This document shows, one piece after another, positions 24,044 through 36,341 of a stretch of 64,000 nt of DNA. Positions within the stretch are counted from its first letter, which is position 1. Every line of letters starts with the position of its first letter. This DNA is from Perilla frutescens (taxonomy: Eukaryota; Streptophyta; Magnoliopsida; Lamiales; Lamiaceae): positions 75,661,380-75,725,379 of the forward strand of contig BRKX01000002.1 in assembly GCA_026008535.1 (NCBI GenBank). The letters run 5' to 3'. The notes below the pieces were generated by a model, which searched no databases, was not told the DNA's origin, and saw only the letters and a list, made by a program, of their open reading frames with translations. A program made the translations under genes and the position numbers.

Positions 24044-24280
24044 CTCCCTCTTTTCACTATCATTGTTGTTTTAATTTTTTTTAATTTTATGTCAAAATGA
24101 TTGTTGTTTTATATATTTTCAAACACTCTCTTTCAAATTTAACCCTATTTTAGGGGGGGAAAATAAATGAATAAGATTTTATTTTATGTGTGAGGAATTG
24201 ATATATTAGTTCATAAAATTAATTGTTAATTCTAGATAAAAATAAAAATAAAATAACAATCAGAACGAAACGGAGGAAAT
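24044..24280. mobile_element. Stowaway-like MITE, TTGTTGTTTT family
   Basis: It starts TA|CTCCCTCTTTTCACTATC with ATTGTTGTTTTA just inside, and ends ATAACAATCAGAACGAAACG, then GAGGAAATA. The ends are inverted with a few mismatches. Confidence 0.65.
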
Positions 24281-25399
24281 ATTAATTTTTCATAAAGTTA
24301 AAATTTCGAAGATCTTCAAATGTAGGTAATAATTTGCCTTTGTTGATATAGAAAAAAAATAATAGTATCATAAAATCTGGAACTATATGGAACGTGAAAG
24401 AATTGCAATATGGCAAATAAAATCGTTCCACCGCCAAATATTTCTAATAGGAAAATAATAAATTAAAAAACCAAATCTTTCTAAAAGGAAAATAATAAAT
24501 TAAAATATTTGAGGAATCTTGAAAATCTATTGCATTAATAAACAGCTAGCACAATAGGATTTTCAAGACCTTGTATACATTATACACTACGGCTTTGTTT
24601 ATTTTGATGGATAAGGGTAGATTAATAAATTATCCTATATTTACTTTGCATGATATTAAAATTATAATAACCTAAGGTCGTGATAAAATGAACTTTGCGT
24701 GCTTATTTGAGATATGATTTATTCTCCATTATATCCATTAACCTATATATTCTTTAAATTATATATCCTCAAAGTAAACATGCTCGTAACAAGAATAAAA
24801 TTAGGGTTGAGATCATTAGAAATAAGCGTATTGAATTCAAATCCCACTAACACAGTTAAGTATGAACATCATCAAATAACGGATGCGGAAACACCCGCCA
24901 TCGTCATCAAAAAAAAGAAAATCATGCATTTTCACCATATAGCAAACTAACATTTCCTCTCCTGTTCTACTGCATAAAAGCGTACGTAGCAACATCATCA
25001 CTATACACATGACGTACGGGTTAAATAAAACACGAGAAGCATGCCAAAGTGCGATGATATTATTCGAGTTGAGAAAATACAGCACAGCATGATAAAACCT
25101 TGGTTTGTAAGATTGCTATCATGATTGCAATATCCAACATACATAAAATTAGGACTACAACAAAAGGGGGGGAACTAACACCTTCTTCCACAGCATCAAC
25201 ACAAGATGGAGCAGCTATAACTATCCGATAACTCCGGTGTCTAAGGTTCGTTGTTAACTCGGCCCTCATCATCACCGTCGTCAATACCCTAATATGGAAA
25301 CCTATTTATGTTGTTTCTTTAACGATTTTATTGTGCATCACCTCAACCTAGACTAAGTTTGGCAAACTTGGATCGAACTGTCTCACCTTAGGTCTCGGG
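24281..25399. other. Intergenic DNA downstream of the TIGR01589-domain gene
   Basis: No supported gene. The part nearest 25400 probably includes the 3' UTR of the minus-strand gene that ends there. Short open frames around 24840-25280 lack any recognised motif. Confidence 0.4.
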
Positions 25400-28386
25400 C
25401 TATGACTTCTCCTCGTCTGATGGCGGGCATTGCCCGGGAACTGAATCAGAATCGACAAAGAACTCCTCTACTGAAACAAAGCCAGCCACAAGTGTGAGAA
25501 AAATGGTGGTGAGAGTTTCGGGCAAGCATCGGTAGAATAGGTAACACCCAACTTAAACCTCAAAACAATGGATTTTGAAGAACTTACAACTTGTGGAGGA
25601 TGCCATTAAAAATCGAAAAAAGGTGAGACCAGTAAATTCATGCAGTTAGAAATTCGAAAGAAGAAATCATCTAGAGAGAGCGGTTTTCATCTATAATTCA
25701 TTGAGGTCTATCTTCAAAGGTATCAAGTCATGTCTATGTCGTCAAACACACACACAAAAAAAAAATCAATCTACAAAAAGTAATCGGGGAAAAGGAAATC
25801 TCCCGTCTTACCTATATCATCTTGTTCTGGAGAATCAAGTAGAATATCGGAATCAGAAGGCAAAAATGGAGAACCGGGATAGTTTCCGAGAGCTCCTAAA
25901 TCTGCATGTTATTTAAAGCAACGAGAATCGTGTTAAAATTTGAGAAATCAGGAGCACAAATGAAAGGGAACTGAAATGCTAGCTTGCTTACTATAATTGT
26001 ATTGAAAATTAGTAATGAGTTTTCAAATTACCTCCCAAGTTCGATAAATCTGCTGTTAGGTCTGAAAGGCTAAAATTCCATGGAATCTGAGCCAAGGATC
26101 TGAGGGAATCTCTAGAATTTCCGACTCCATTATCCGGAGGAAGCTGCAGTCCTACTGAACTTGCCACATCAGACGTAAAAGCTGTGTCGAGTGCCGAACC
26201 ATCAACCCCCATCCCTGAAATTTCTGATGCACTAAACGGAAAATGGCCGCTGGATGCCACTGATGCCGGGCTTACGGGTATATCCGACATGGATGACATT
26301 GTGTTGTTTGGTGGCATAATGGGTGATGCATCGGCTGTATTAGTATCAATCACCATACTGCAGAGAAAAGACGAGTGCAAGTCATCAGAAGAATATTCTG
26401 AAACTCGGGCATAATCCAATACGCAGTAATGCTATAGCATCGGCCAATATCACAAAACACAAATAAGCCATTGGTTAAAAGTCATCCACAACATAAGATA
26501 ACAAGCATACACTGAAAGGAATAAATAGACGAAAGAAATCCACGGCCATCAATCAAATTACTTTTATATCCAGACATTAAAAGGGATTCTCACTCGTTTC
26601 CAGAATTCATCCGCATTGGAAGAAAATTGCCTGGAGCAGGAACTCCATTCACAACGTGACAGCTAGATGCTGAATAGCCCATAGGGTCAATATGAGGTTG
26701 TCCGGTAGCAGGAACTTGAGGATGCTGTATAACGGGGTATCCAATTGGTAGGTTGTTGACTGCACTGCAAAGAAGTGACACTGAATAATGATGACAATAA
26801 AATATAGAAAATGCAAATGCATGTGAAAATGGCACCATTGTTCCAATTGTTTGTCGGTGTTTTTTTCGTATATCCTACTCTATTTTGAGTATCCAGGGAA
26901 GGAGAAAGGTAGCAATCTGATCTTGAGAGAGAACGGTAGAATATAGGAAGATGAAGAAAGGGAGCCAGCAGCATGCGTCTCGATTTAAAATATAAACACA
27001 ACTTGCAAATATGGCATAAAAAAGTAGAGTGAATTCCATTCAGCATGCGCCTCTATATATATGGAATGTAAAACAGAATATACATGCATCCCAAATCAGA
27101 AGGTAAGGCTTACCATGCATTGAGTGAATTCCATTCTGCATGGGAGCTAGAGGAACCTTCGGTGGCACGGGATATTTCATTAGATTATACTGATGCTCTA
27201 GCAAGTGGTTGAATAAGATTATTTGTTTCTTCAACTTAAGCCTTATGTAGTAGGCCCGGAAGAAGTCCGCATTTTCCTCCTCTAACTTCTGCCACACTAT
27301 CGAGAGAGAAAGAATATAGGTAAAACAAAGTAAATTAAACTTAAACCATTATAAGTATGGTTTTATGTCTCCTTAGCAATTTGTTATACAAATAATGTCC
27401 TAGCGGTGGAAAGTAGCCGTAAAAATATGAAAATACCTACCTAATGTTGTGAAGCCAGGATCTATTCTAGCACGATTCAGTAGGGTCTTTACCACCTCAT
27501 CTTTATTCATATACAGCTGTAGACATCGTTCTATTAAGTTCTGAACCTACACCAGGTTAAAACACCAAATAAATTTGACACTTAAAATTTCTCGTTGAAA
27601 TCACTGAAAAATGAGTTGAGAAAAGAAGGCAAAGAGAAATATTATAGCCTCACAAGTTCGATATCCTCACGGGATACTTTTCTGTTGTCACTGCTTGATG
27701 CCGAGACTGAACCTGAGTCTGGTATGGCAGTCTCTGTGGCATTATGTGGCGGCTCAGTTTGGGAATCATGTGAAACGATAATAGGCTTTATGTCCTGTGA
27801 GTTTTGTTGATCCTGTGAAAGGTTCAAACACACATCAAACAAAAGAAAAAAAATAATAGATTTGGAATTCGACATAACAAGATAGAGAATATAACTGCCA
27901 GTGCCGGTTTTTATAGCTAGTTTTTACTGGTGAAATCTGAAATTATAGGGTATTTATAGTTCCCTTCACATTGCAAATCGGGATCTGATGTTCATTTGCT
28001 AAGGAAACATGAGGAAGTGACCATGATAAGGTAAGAAAGAAGTTCAAGCATTTCAGGTTTTTCTTTCCTCCATAATTTCAACTGTAGTTTTTATTTATTT
28101 TTTCGGCCACCCCTAACTGAGATCAGATTCAGCTATAATCTGAATATAAACTGTGTAAAAAAATCGACTAGCCAACATTTTGTGGAAGATTATGCATGAG
28201 GATTAGCATAACATGGCATAAAAATAATCTGAAACGAAAAAAGTGAAACCTAGGTGACGCATTTCAAGCATTATATGGCATAATATCTGAAACCGAAACA
28301 GTAACAATTTAAGGTAACACATTTTATTATCCTTCAGAATATAGTTAACAATCAAAATCGAAGAGTTCAACCTGCGAGTTCTTCAT
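25400..28386 (-). CDS. Plant-specific TIGR01589-domain protein (plant protein 1589 / RPGE-like)
   Basis: Eight coding exons on the minus strand: 28386-28372, 27812-27654, 27546-27441, 27296-27114, 26759-26594, 26357-26032, 25901-25812, 25470-25400. Joined, they give 371 residues in frame with GT-AG introns. The hallmark is the region from about residue 52: REDIELVQNLIERCLQLYMN, then KDEVVKTLLNRARIDPGFTT, then WQKLEEENADFFRAYYIRLK. This matches the uncharacterised plant-specific domain TIGR01589. The rest is Pro/Ser-rich, with NGVPAPGNF, PVSPASVASSGHFPF, WNFSLSDLTADLSNLG and an acidic tail DSPEQDDI..EEFF. Short Arabidopsis relatives (RPGE/PEL group) repress photosynthetic genes when overexpressed; whether this long form does so is unknown. 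Exon 1 (MKNSQ) is the weakest call: its donor reads CAG|GTTGAA. A frame open upstream to 27875 is an alternative start. Confidence 0.85.
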
Positions 28387-28387
28387 A

Positions 28388-28420
28388 TTAACTATAAGCA
28401 AGCTGAGAGTGGTTCTCCAT
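28388..28420 (-). promoter_or_regulatory. Possible 10-codon upstream ORF of the TIGR01589-domain gene
   Basis: An ATG at 28420 opens a 10-codon frame (MENHSQLAYS) whose stop TAA ends one base before the proposed main ATG at 28386. If both lie in the transcript, it could limit translation by reinitiation. This depends on the exon 1 call being right. Confidence 0.35.
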
Positions 28421-30365
28421 GAAGCTGTAGTATCTTACAATGGTATTACTCCAATCTCAACCGTCAAATAAATAAACAAAATAAATCTCGAGCACTTCAC
28501 CTGAAATGGAAAAATCAAGTGTTATCTAGTTTTTACATCCATGATACATGCCAGCTACAAAGAAATGCACTATTGCTTTGGAAATTGTGGATCTCAACAG
28601 TATTTTAGGCAACAAACAGCTCGAACAATACTGATCTAGTTGAGGTCGGGAGACCACATCTTATGACTTATTTGATACGAATATAGTTAGGAATAATATA
28701 TGAATGCCGCAAGGGTATACATTCAAGCAATCTACCAGTTCGTGTTCGAGAGAGAGTTCAGACTCTACATCTCTTGTGAAGGGAAAGAAAGTTGATAATC
28801 CTCATTAACATCAAATAAATTTGCCCTTCATTCTCTCAGTATAGTCATTCTGTTATTCCCTCCCCCGGACTTCCAAACATTTTAGCACCCAAATTACACA
28901 ACACATTCATAGAATCTAGATTGTACATAGATAAACTATTGGAGCCTCACATCCACAAACATTACACAACACGACTCCCTCCTCCCTTCAACCAAACCAA
29001 TAAGTTCACTTCGGAAAAAACTCGATAAACGAAAAACCAAGAGGTTGCCAATTTATGCGAGCAACTAAACTAAATCACTGCTGAACCACCAAGAGAATTT
29101 CATATTTCCCCCAGTAACCAAAAAAATTCTACTGCCAAATTTTCAGACCACTTCTTACCATTCAAATACTCATCATAAAAAGAATATGCATTGGGCCTGT
29201 CTGTAAATTACTTTTGGGCAAACATGAGAGCAAATGTATGGCGCATTTCAAATCAAGATTTCAACTTTATAGTGAAAATTCATTGCTCCAATAATTTAAT
29301 CAGTAAAAAAAATGCAAGGGAAAAAAAAAAGACAGAATAATCTCCAAATGTAAAGCTCAACAGCACCATTCTAATTTTCCTGTACGAAAATAAAGACATC
29401 AAATCTGTCCAATCTGTTAACTGTTACTTCTACCAGTGTAATTCAAAATAAAGATATCAAATCTTGTAAATCAAAATACATCAATTAAATTAACAACTTT
29501 TCTTATGCACAATAATTAAACTTTTATAAAAGATCTACGGAATCTAAAAAAAGGCAGCACTATCATCAAGACTCCTAAAAAATTAAATACCTTTTTCAAG
29601 AAACTTTCGACTTCAAATGCCAAAAAGTTCCAAACTTTATTATTATTTCGACAAATTATGCAACCCCAGATTCGAAAAACAGTAGATTTAACCTCCAAAA
29701 TCCCACGAGCTGAACCAAGAACGCTGAAGATAAGCACGAAGGTGAGAGAAGTATCAGTCTTGAAGGTGGAATTCAAAACTAAAAATTCAACAAATCTCCT
29801 TCTCGGGGTCCAGCTGAAGTTGCATTCTTGCAAGAAGAAAACTTGAATAGATTATACAAGGAGGGAAAAAAAACTGTAGCATTGAATTAAGAGTGTGGAG
29901 ATGGAAAATATAAGATAGTAGTGGTTGGTCAGAATCATGAAGGAGGTTGCATTTGGTGAAAAATGGTAGATATGTTGAATCTTGTGAAGGGTTTAATTGT
30001 GGTTTAGTTGTTGTTGTCACAGAGGAGAGAGAGAGAGAGAGGGAGAGAGAGTGTGTTGATAAGTTTGTGAACTGTAACAATAGAAAGTGAAGGACAATGA
30101 AAAGGAAGAAGAAATAAAATTGGAAAAAATAGTGTTTCCTTTGAAAATTGAAACTTAGATGAAAATGAAATTGAAAGTTTTCTTATTTCCCATAAATACT
30201 CCTTTTGTCCCTTTCGCGAGTTATTCATTTTAATTGGAAACACAATATATGTATTTATTTTAAACATTTCTTAAAATGGGATTTTGTAAGAATACTTCAA
30301 TACTAAAATGGGACCTTATTTTGTTCAAAAAAAAGGACCTTATTTACAAAAGAAAACATAAGTTA
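28421..30365. other. Probable 5' UTR/intron and promoter of the TIGR01589-domain gene
   Basis: No protein-coding gene seen. A CT-rich tract on the minus strand (plus-strand GA run at about 30025-30050), typical of plant core promoters and leaders, suggests transcription of the minus-strand gene may start near 30.0 kb, with a long intron in the 5' UTR. This is inferred only. Confidence 0.35.
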
Positions 30366-30631
30366 CACTCTCGTATCTAGTTATCATCGTTAAATTTAAA
30401 ACTCTGAACAAACTGTTGACGATAAGCCGAAGGAAGGTGATGATGACGTCAAGTCATCATGCCCCTTATGTCCTGGGCGACACACGAGCTACAATAGCAT
30501 GGACAAAGGGTCGTGATGCTACGGAGGTGAGTTAACCCTAAAAATCCGTCATCAGTTCAGATTGCAGGTTGTAACTCGCTTGCATGAAATGGGAATTGTG
30601 AATATTCGCCAGTCAGTAATAAGGTGGTCAA
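30366..30631 (+). pseudogene. Nuclear plastid DNA: decayed 16S rRNA fragment
   Basis: The stretch matches the 3' third of plastid 16S rRNA: GAAGGAAGGTGATGATGACG, TCAAGTCATCATGCCCCTTA, CCTGGGCGACACACGAGCTA, GACAAAGGGTCGTGATGC, GTGAGTTAACCCTAAAAATC and ACTCGCTTGCATGAAATGGG. The wording ATCATGCCCCTTATG.CCTGGGCG is the plastid/bacterial form, not the mitochondrial 18S form. Most differences from the plastid sequence that I remember are C-to-T or G-to-A, as expected when methylated cytosines decay in the nucleus. It is a fragment of about 265 bp and not a working rRNA gene. Confidence 0.88.
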
Positions 30632-31470
30632 TTTGTTTTAGTATCTAGCGTAAGAAATTTGATTTATTTCTCTCACAATTGAAGAAATTTTACAAGGTAG
30701 CACCTAAAATCATAACATTAACATTATTGTTTGTAAATTATAATAAACATGTTTGGGTGCGTGAGTTAGTGATTGAAACGTCATGAATTCGAAGTTATTG
30801 TATATTAATATGAACTTGTTCATTTCAAATGTCTACAAACACTCTCATAATATTTAATGTATTTCATTCAATATATCATTTGTGAATCTTTATAAAATGT
30901 GAAATATTTTTTTTATAATGGCAACTAGTGAGGAGAAACATGTAAAAGGAAGAAAGGAGTAACTTTTTAATTTATTTATTTTAGATTTGAACAAAAGGGA
31001 AAGAAGGAAAAGGTTTGAGCAAAGAATATTAGATGTAGGTCATATAAAAAGATGGCTTGGAAAGTACCATCTTTTTCTAATCATATATTATATATTAATA
31101 TTGAAAATGTTTTATTTCCTTTATTTCAAACAATTAATTAGAATTCCATTAAAAAAATAATCAATTAGAATAATTTTTTCTTTAAGAAGTACACAATTAT
31201 TTCAGATTTGAGGGGTCTAAGAAAATGACTCTGTGGTATTATTGCAGCCTGTAAATGCAAATCCCAAATTGTTTTTTGTTTGTTTCTTTTGCATATAATA
31301 TTATTGGCCTTTCACAATATTCTTCATAAATATTTTGGAAATATTTCTCTTTTTTTGCAAAATATGATGGGGTCCCACAATCAGTGTGGTCACACATCCT
31401 AGATTTCACAGCCCATCAAACTGATATTTTTATTTTATTTTATTTTATTTTCATAGAATGGATCAAACTA
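30632..31470. other. AT-rich intergenic DNA, no gene seen
   Basis: No supported gene or clear repeat here. Confidence 0.4.
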
Positions 31471-31709
31471 CTTCCCCGTTTATGTATAAGTGTCATTCTA
31501 ACATTTTAATTTTCTTTCAAAAAAAGTGTCATTTTATAAATTCGAGACATAAAATTCTAATTTTTCACATATTTGCCCTCATTTAATGCATTCATACATT
31601 TATATTTAACTCATTTAATATATTCATACAAGGGTGTATTAGGTAACTCAATAATTTATTAATCTATGTGCATTCATCTAAAATGACACTTAATCAGAAA
31701 CGGATGAAG
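31471..31709. mobile_element. Stowaway-like MITE, GTGTCATT family, TA target
   Basis: It starts CTTCCCCGTTTATGTATAAG, then TGTCATTCTAAC, and ends ATGACACTTAATCAGAAACG, then GATGAAG. TA lies on both sides (31469-31470, 31710-31711). Confidence 0.75.
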
Positions 31710-31711
31710 TA

Positions 31712-32700
31712 TTATTTTAATCATGAGATCCTATGGTATGAGGATTACTTGTCACAAAAATTAACAAACTTCAAACGAATTTACAATTTAAACATGATTT
31801 TGTGAATTTACAATTTAAAAATGATTTTAAAAATATTGCAATAATAACTCTTAAATATACTATATATAGGCATGAAACACTCCCAACACCAATGAATTTG
31901 ATGAGACGTATTATTCCATATTTTTGTTCATATTATTTGAAAAGTGATCGCAAAGATTCAAGTATATATTACTTAATTTCTTCAGAAGTAGATGTAGGCA
32001 GCTGTAAATTCATAGCATTTCACCAGAAAAACTCACAAGATTTAATTTTAAAATATATAATGTATGTCTATCATTTCATTTGTTCCATTAATTTTAAATG
32101 TAGGATCTAAGACTTTAGAAACTATTTAAAAATATAATCAAAATATTTTAACTATTTTAATATCATAGCCTATCATTTGCATCAAATCACCTTTATAACT
32201 ACAAGAATTAAATTTAGCAACAATTAAACAACAAATACATAAATTTGTTAACGGTAGGATAATAAACACCGAATAAATATTTCATATCAATTTTAAAAAC
32301 TCATGAAAATTCTATTAATTCATAACAATCATTTCAAATACTAAGATAATAAAATAAATGAATTAACATGTTCTCTTTATTCAAGTGTGGATGTAAAAAA
32401 AATCGTCATCTTTTAAAATTTTTCGTGCATGGGTGCATTACTTCAATAAAAGCTACAGCAATTTTTTTATTTTATTTTTATTTTATTTTTTTAAACAATT
32501 ATGTGACATTTCCAGAACTTGAGAAAAAAAATATATTATTTCATCTACCAAAGTTGGGGTTTCGTTTTAATGTTAACGGCCCACAGTCCTTATTGGGCTG
32601 GGTTAGGCTTATGGGCCCAATTATCATTTTCGTTTTTAATTGGAATTTTATAATATTGATTTAGATTTATCATCTCTTCCTAATTAATGACTAATGATTA
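31712..32700. other. AT-rich intergenic DNA, no gene seen
   Basis: Two short open frames (102 and 98 codons) are present but are low-complexity and match no motif I know. A segment TTTACAATTTAAA(C/A)ATGATTTT is doubled at about 31779 and 31807. Confidence 0.4.
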
Positions 32701-33188
32701 TGAATGACAATCCAACTTGAAATCAACGGGTTGATCCGAATAATCCGAGATTTTTAAAAAAGATAGAGAAAGAGGTTAGGATCAAAAAATTATAGCATAA
32801 ATTGACGTGAATCGAATAGTTCAATTGCCTATCGGCGAGGCTAGCCCAAATTTCTATTGTTTATCTTTATATTTTAGTTAAATATCAAAAATGTCATGAT
32901 TGGATCAATTTAATTAAACACTAAAAATATAATTGTTGAAGCTTAAATAAATTATTCAATTAATCAGTGATAATCTATGTTATATTTAGTGTTAATTTGT
33001 AAAAATTGGAAGTTTATAAACGACATTAATTGACAAATTCATGCATACTAAAGATTTTTTTCATTAAAATTTTCTGACCCGATTGGTTAGGATCAAGAAT
33101 TATCAGCCCAAATTGACCCGAACAATAGCCCGACTTGTCTGATAGGATTGACCTGAAATCGAACAGATTGACTCTATTGACAACCCTA
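32701..33188. mobile_element. hAT-like remnant ending TTGACAACCCTA
   Basis: The right end TTGACAACCCTA is the inverted form of a TAGGGTTGTCAA terminus seen in many plant hAT MITEs. Internal segments rich in TTGACC/GATTGACC recur at both ends in the same orientation. The left end is not defined. Confidence 0.35.
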
Positions 33189-33882
33189 AATGACGCTACG
33201 AGTTCTACGAACTTAGTTATGTTAAGTCGTTTAAATAAATACTCTTCATAATTTTACTACTTTAACAAATTTATTTTTGGGGACTATCACGAACTATCAC
33301 TATTATCGATAAAATACATGAACTTCACGTAAAATGGGGCAACTGAGTCGACGGTCGTGAAAATCTTGGCGATGATATTTATTGTTATATATCATGTTAC
33401 GTCTTTTCCTTCCTCTATTTACAAACATGAATTATGTACTACATAACATGAAGATGAAGCGCAAGGGACCCAATTTGAGTTTGAAACACGTTAAATAAAG
33501 ATACGAAATCGAAATGGCAAATCTTTGAAATATATATATTTTTTAATTTCCATAATCCCAATTGAGACAATTGCCCAATTGCACCCAACCATTTTCTCAT
33601 GGTGGAATTCAATTGTGATTTCAATAGTCACTCGATCTCTTTGTGCTTCGCCTTGTTGTAATGCACATGATATTTCATGTTATAAACACCTCGTGTTTTA
33701 CTCTCAAATTATGAATTTTTCCCCCCACTTTATTTTAAGAATTTTCCCCCCACTTTATTTTAAGTAATTTTACATTTGTTAATTATGATTATATTAACTC
33801 TACTCGATTATACAGGATTTATAAATATTTAGTATTTAATTAACAGTTAATTATATATCATGGTTGATTATTTCATAATTAG

Positions 33883-33953
<71 letters not shown>

Positions 33954-34102
33954 CATTTTTATTAATAAATATTAATTGTGATTAATTATGTTATAAGTTA
34001 TAACTAGTTCTTATTTGTATAATAATTATAATTAAAATCGTAAATTTAACAGTAAAACACAAAAATGTATAGCTAGGTAGATGACAATAGTTTGTGGAAT
34101 AT
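33189..34102. other. Intergenic DNA with microsatellite and 24-bp tandem duplication
   Basis: No gene seen. A unit containing TTCCCCCCACTTTATTTTAA is duplicated in tandem at about 33718-33765. A (CT)n-(TA)n compound microsatellite covers 33883-33949. Confidence 0.5.
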
Positions 34103-34110
34103 GTTGTTAG

Positions 34111-34447
34111 TAGGGCTGGCAAAAAGGCCGCCCGGCCCGGCCCGACCCGAAAATTCAGGCCTATGGCAAAATTTGGGTCGGGCCCGAAAATTTCAGGTTT
34201 ATTTTTGTGAGGCCCAGCACGGCCCGCCTTTTAGGACCGGGTCGGGCCGCCCACGGGGCTAGTGTACTTTTCAGTATTTTGGGCTAAAAAGCCCGGCCCC
34301 GTTCGGGGCTCTCTCATTTCCGGGCCGGGTCGGCTCAGTCCGGAATTTTTTCGGACCAATTTTTTAAAAACCCGGCTTGAAATTGCCTTAGGCCCAATTT
34401 TTTTTGGCCCAGCCCAGGGCCGGGACGGGCTAAAATTGCCAGCTCTA
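34111..34447. mobile_element. hAT-type MITE, GGCCCGGCCC-rich, with 8-bp target duplication
   Basis: The left end TAGGGCTGGCAA is matched by the right end TTGCCAGCTCTA. Flanking 8-mers are GTTGTTAG (34103-34110) and GTTATTAG (34448-34455), one mismatch, which fits the hAT superfamily. The interior is rich in GGCCCGGCCCG/CGGGCC words on both arms. The open frames through it on both strands are by-products of this composition. Confidence 0.8.
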
Positions 34448-34455
34448 GTTATTAG

Positions 34456-35184
34456 TAACAACTTGCAGTGGAATTCATTTTAATTTATACTTCTAAAACT
34501 ATATATATAATTGGTTATTATTTAGCTGTCTCATATATATAAATATTATTAATGTATCGTACCTTCTAAAATTTATATTTTAACACAAAAATTTCAACAT
34601 ACCGGATGTACTAAATAGTGAATTACTCAGTCGGACTAACAAAGTTGCGGGTCAATCCACCCCCATTTCAAAAGAAAAAAAATCACTAGAAAAAATATCA
34701 TTCATAACACTAAAATATATCACATACAACCTGAAAAATATTATCCGTGCTACTTCGAGTATATGAGTTTATTACATCTCAATTCTGGTTTAAATCAAGT
34801 ACATCATAATTAAGATTTATTATTCACAATTACAGATTGTTAATTTAAATTAATATTTATATTTAATTCGAAAAAATAATAATTGTCGAGCGCAATGCGC
34901 GTCAGACAAGTGCACTGTATTAGTGATCGGATTACAAAAATTAAATAAATTTATATTTTTTTTTTCGAGAACTATTCGAGACAGCCCATCAATTAGTGTC
35001 TGTGTGTGTGAGGAATAAATCCTAATGTACTTAGCGGAAGCTACGAGAAAGGAACAAACCATCGTCACATTCATTGAGTGGTGCACGATTTTCGACCATC
35101 ATCACTCAAACACATGTTGAATCTTTATGATTCCTACGATCTACACATCAAAATACTTTTTAATTAATTCTCAAAAATAAATTA
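34456..35184. other. AT-rich intergenic DNA, no gene seen
   Basis: No supported gene or clear repeat. Confidence 0.4.
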
Positions 35185-35455
35185 CTCCAACCGTCACAAT
35201 TATACAGTCTCTTTTCTAGTTGTAAGTAGATTAAAAATATTTATGAAAATAAAGAATTAAAGCTAAATTTTCAATAATACCCTTATTTAATATTTATGAC
35301 TTTCAAAATTTAAGTGGTTAATTTTTTAATTTTCAAGAATTAATAAGGGTGTATTTTGTAAAATATTATGAAAATTAATGCCACTTATAGTAATGAGATT
35401 ATATAATTGGGATACCCAAAAATAGTAATATGGACTATAATCGGGACGAATGGAG
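35185..35455. mobile_element. Stowaway-like MITE, TATATAGTCC family
   Basis: It starts TA|CTCCAACCGTCACAATTATA and ends ACTATAATCGGGACGAATGG, then AG|TA, as inverted ends. Confidence 0.7.
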
Positions 35456-35599
35456 TAATATCGTAACTTTGAAAAAATTGAAAAAAAGAAAAAGAAATTG
35501 TATTCAACTACGTCACACCTAGCTTTTCCAAGTGTGGTTTATCTCTCATGTTTTGGTTTACAGGTGTGGTTTACTTTTCCTGAGCTGATTTGCAAGCTA

Positions 35600-35926
35600 T
35601 TACACATCATTTGAGATTTTCTATTATACTCTATGTGTTACACTTTCAAATTATCTGTTTTTTTATATATATTTTTCTTTAATTATATTTTTTTGTGATT
35701 TAGTTTAATTTTAAGATTGTTATTTATGGTTCACTCCACCCAATTAAATTTTATAAATTTTTTAATTCATTTTTTGTTGATAAATATTGACTATAATTAC
35801 TTATGTTAGAATTGATTTTTATTTTATAATAAATATTATTAAAATTATAAATTTTACAGTGAAATAAGAAGTGAAACATATAGAAATGTAACGGGAAATT
35901 TGATCCCATCACACAGGGGCCAGCCG

Positions 35927-35958
<32 letters not shown>

Positions 35959-35960
35959 CA
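35600..35960. mobile_element. Partial foldback element of the 3745 family, ending in poly-A
   Basis: It shares TATGTGTTACACTTTC, TTATGGTTCACTCCACCCAA and the AT-rich core with the 3745 family. The right arm is replaced by GGGGCCAGCCGACAT followed by about 28 A at 35931-35958. Confidence 0.45.
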
Positions 35961-36341
35961 AAATTTATGTCTCAAAACCCTAAAATGCGAAATGAAAGCA
36001 AAAACTCAAATAAGAGATGGCTCTTGAAAAAGGCTTGAAATGTCATTTTCTAGTCCGAAGCTGAACTTCATCGTAAAATTAAAGTAAATATATCTCGTAG
36101 ATTTTTTAAAGAGCTTCGATTTGAATGTAATGTATGTGAGCCATAATGTTTAAAAAGGTCAAAAGTTAATCATATTTGAAGATGACTTGCCCTTAGCATG
36201 AAGATGACTTTCCCTTAGCATGCATGATCCATTTAAATATACAATATGCAAAGCTAAGTCGGCACAACCCATATCAAATTCTAATTAAATGTAATTGTAA
36301 TTGTAATTAAATTCAATGTACATATTCGTACGTATATGGTA

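Noticed and set aside
30421..30620. Possible functional rRNA gene
   Set aside because: Only a ~265-bp internal piece of plastid 16S is present, with many substitutions, in AT-rich nuclear DNA.
31802..32664. Two open frames of about 100 codons each
   Set aside because: AT-rich, low-complexity translations without motifs, start context or conservation clues. Chance is likely in DNA of this composition.
34231..34483. Pro/Arg-rich frames on both strands
   Set aside because: They are translations of the GGCCCGGCCC-rich hAT MITE.
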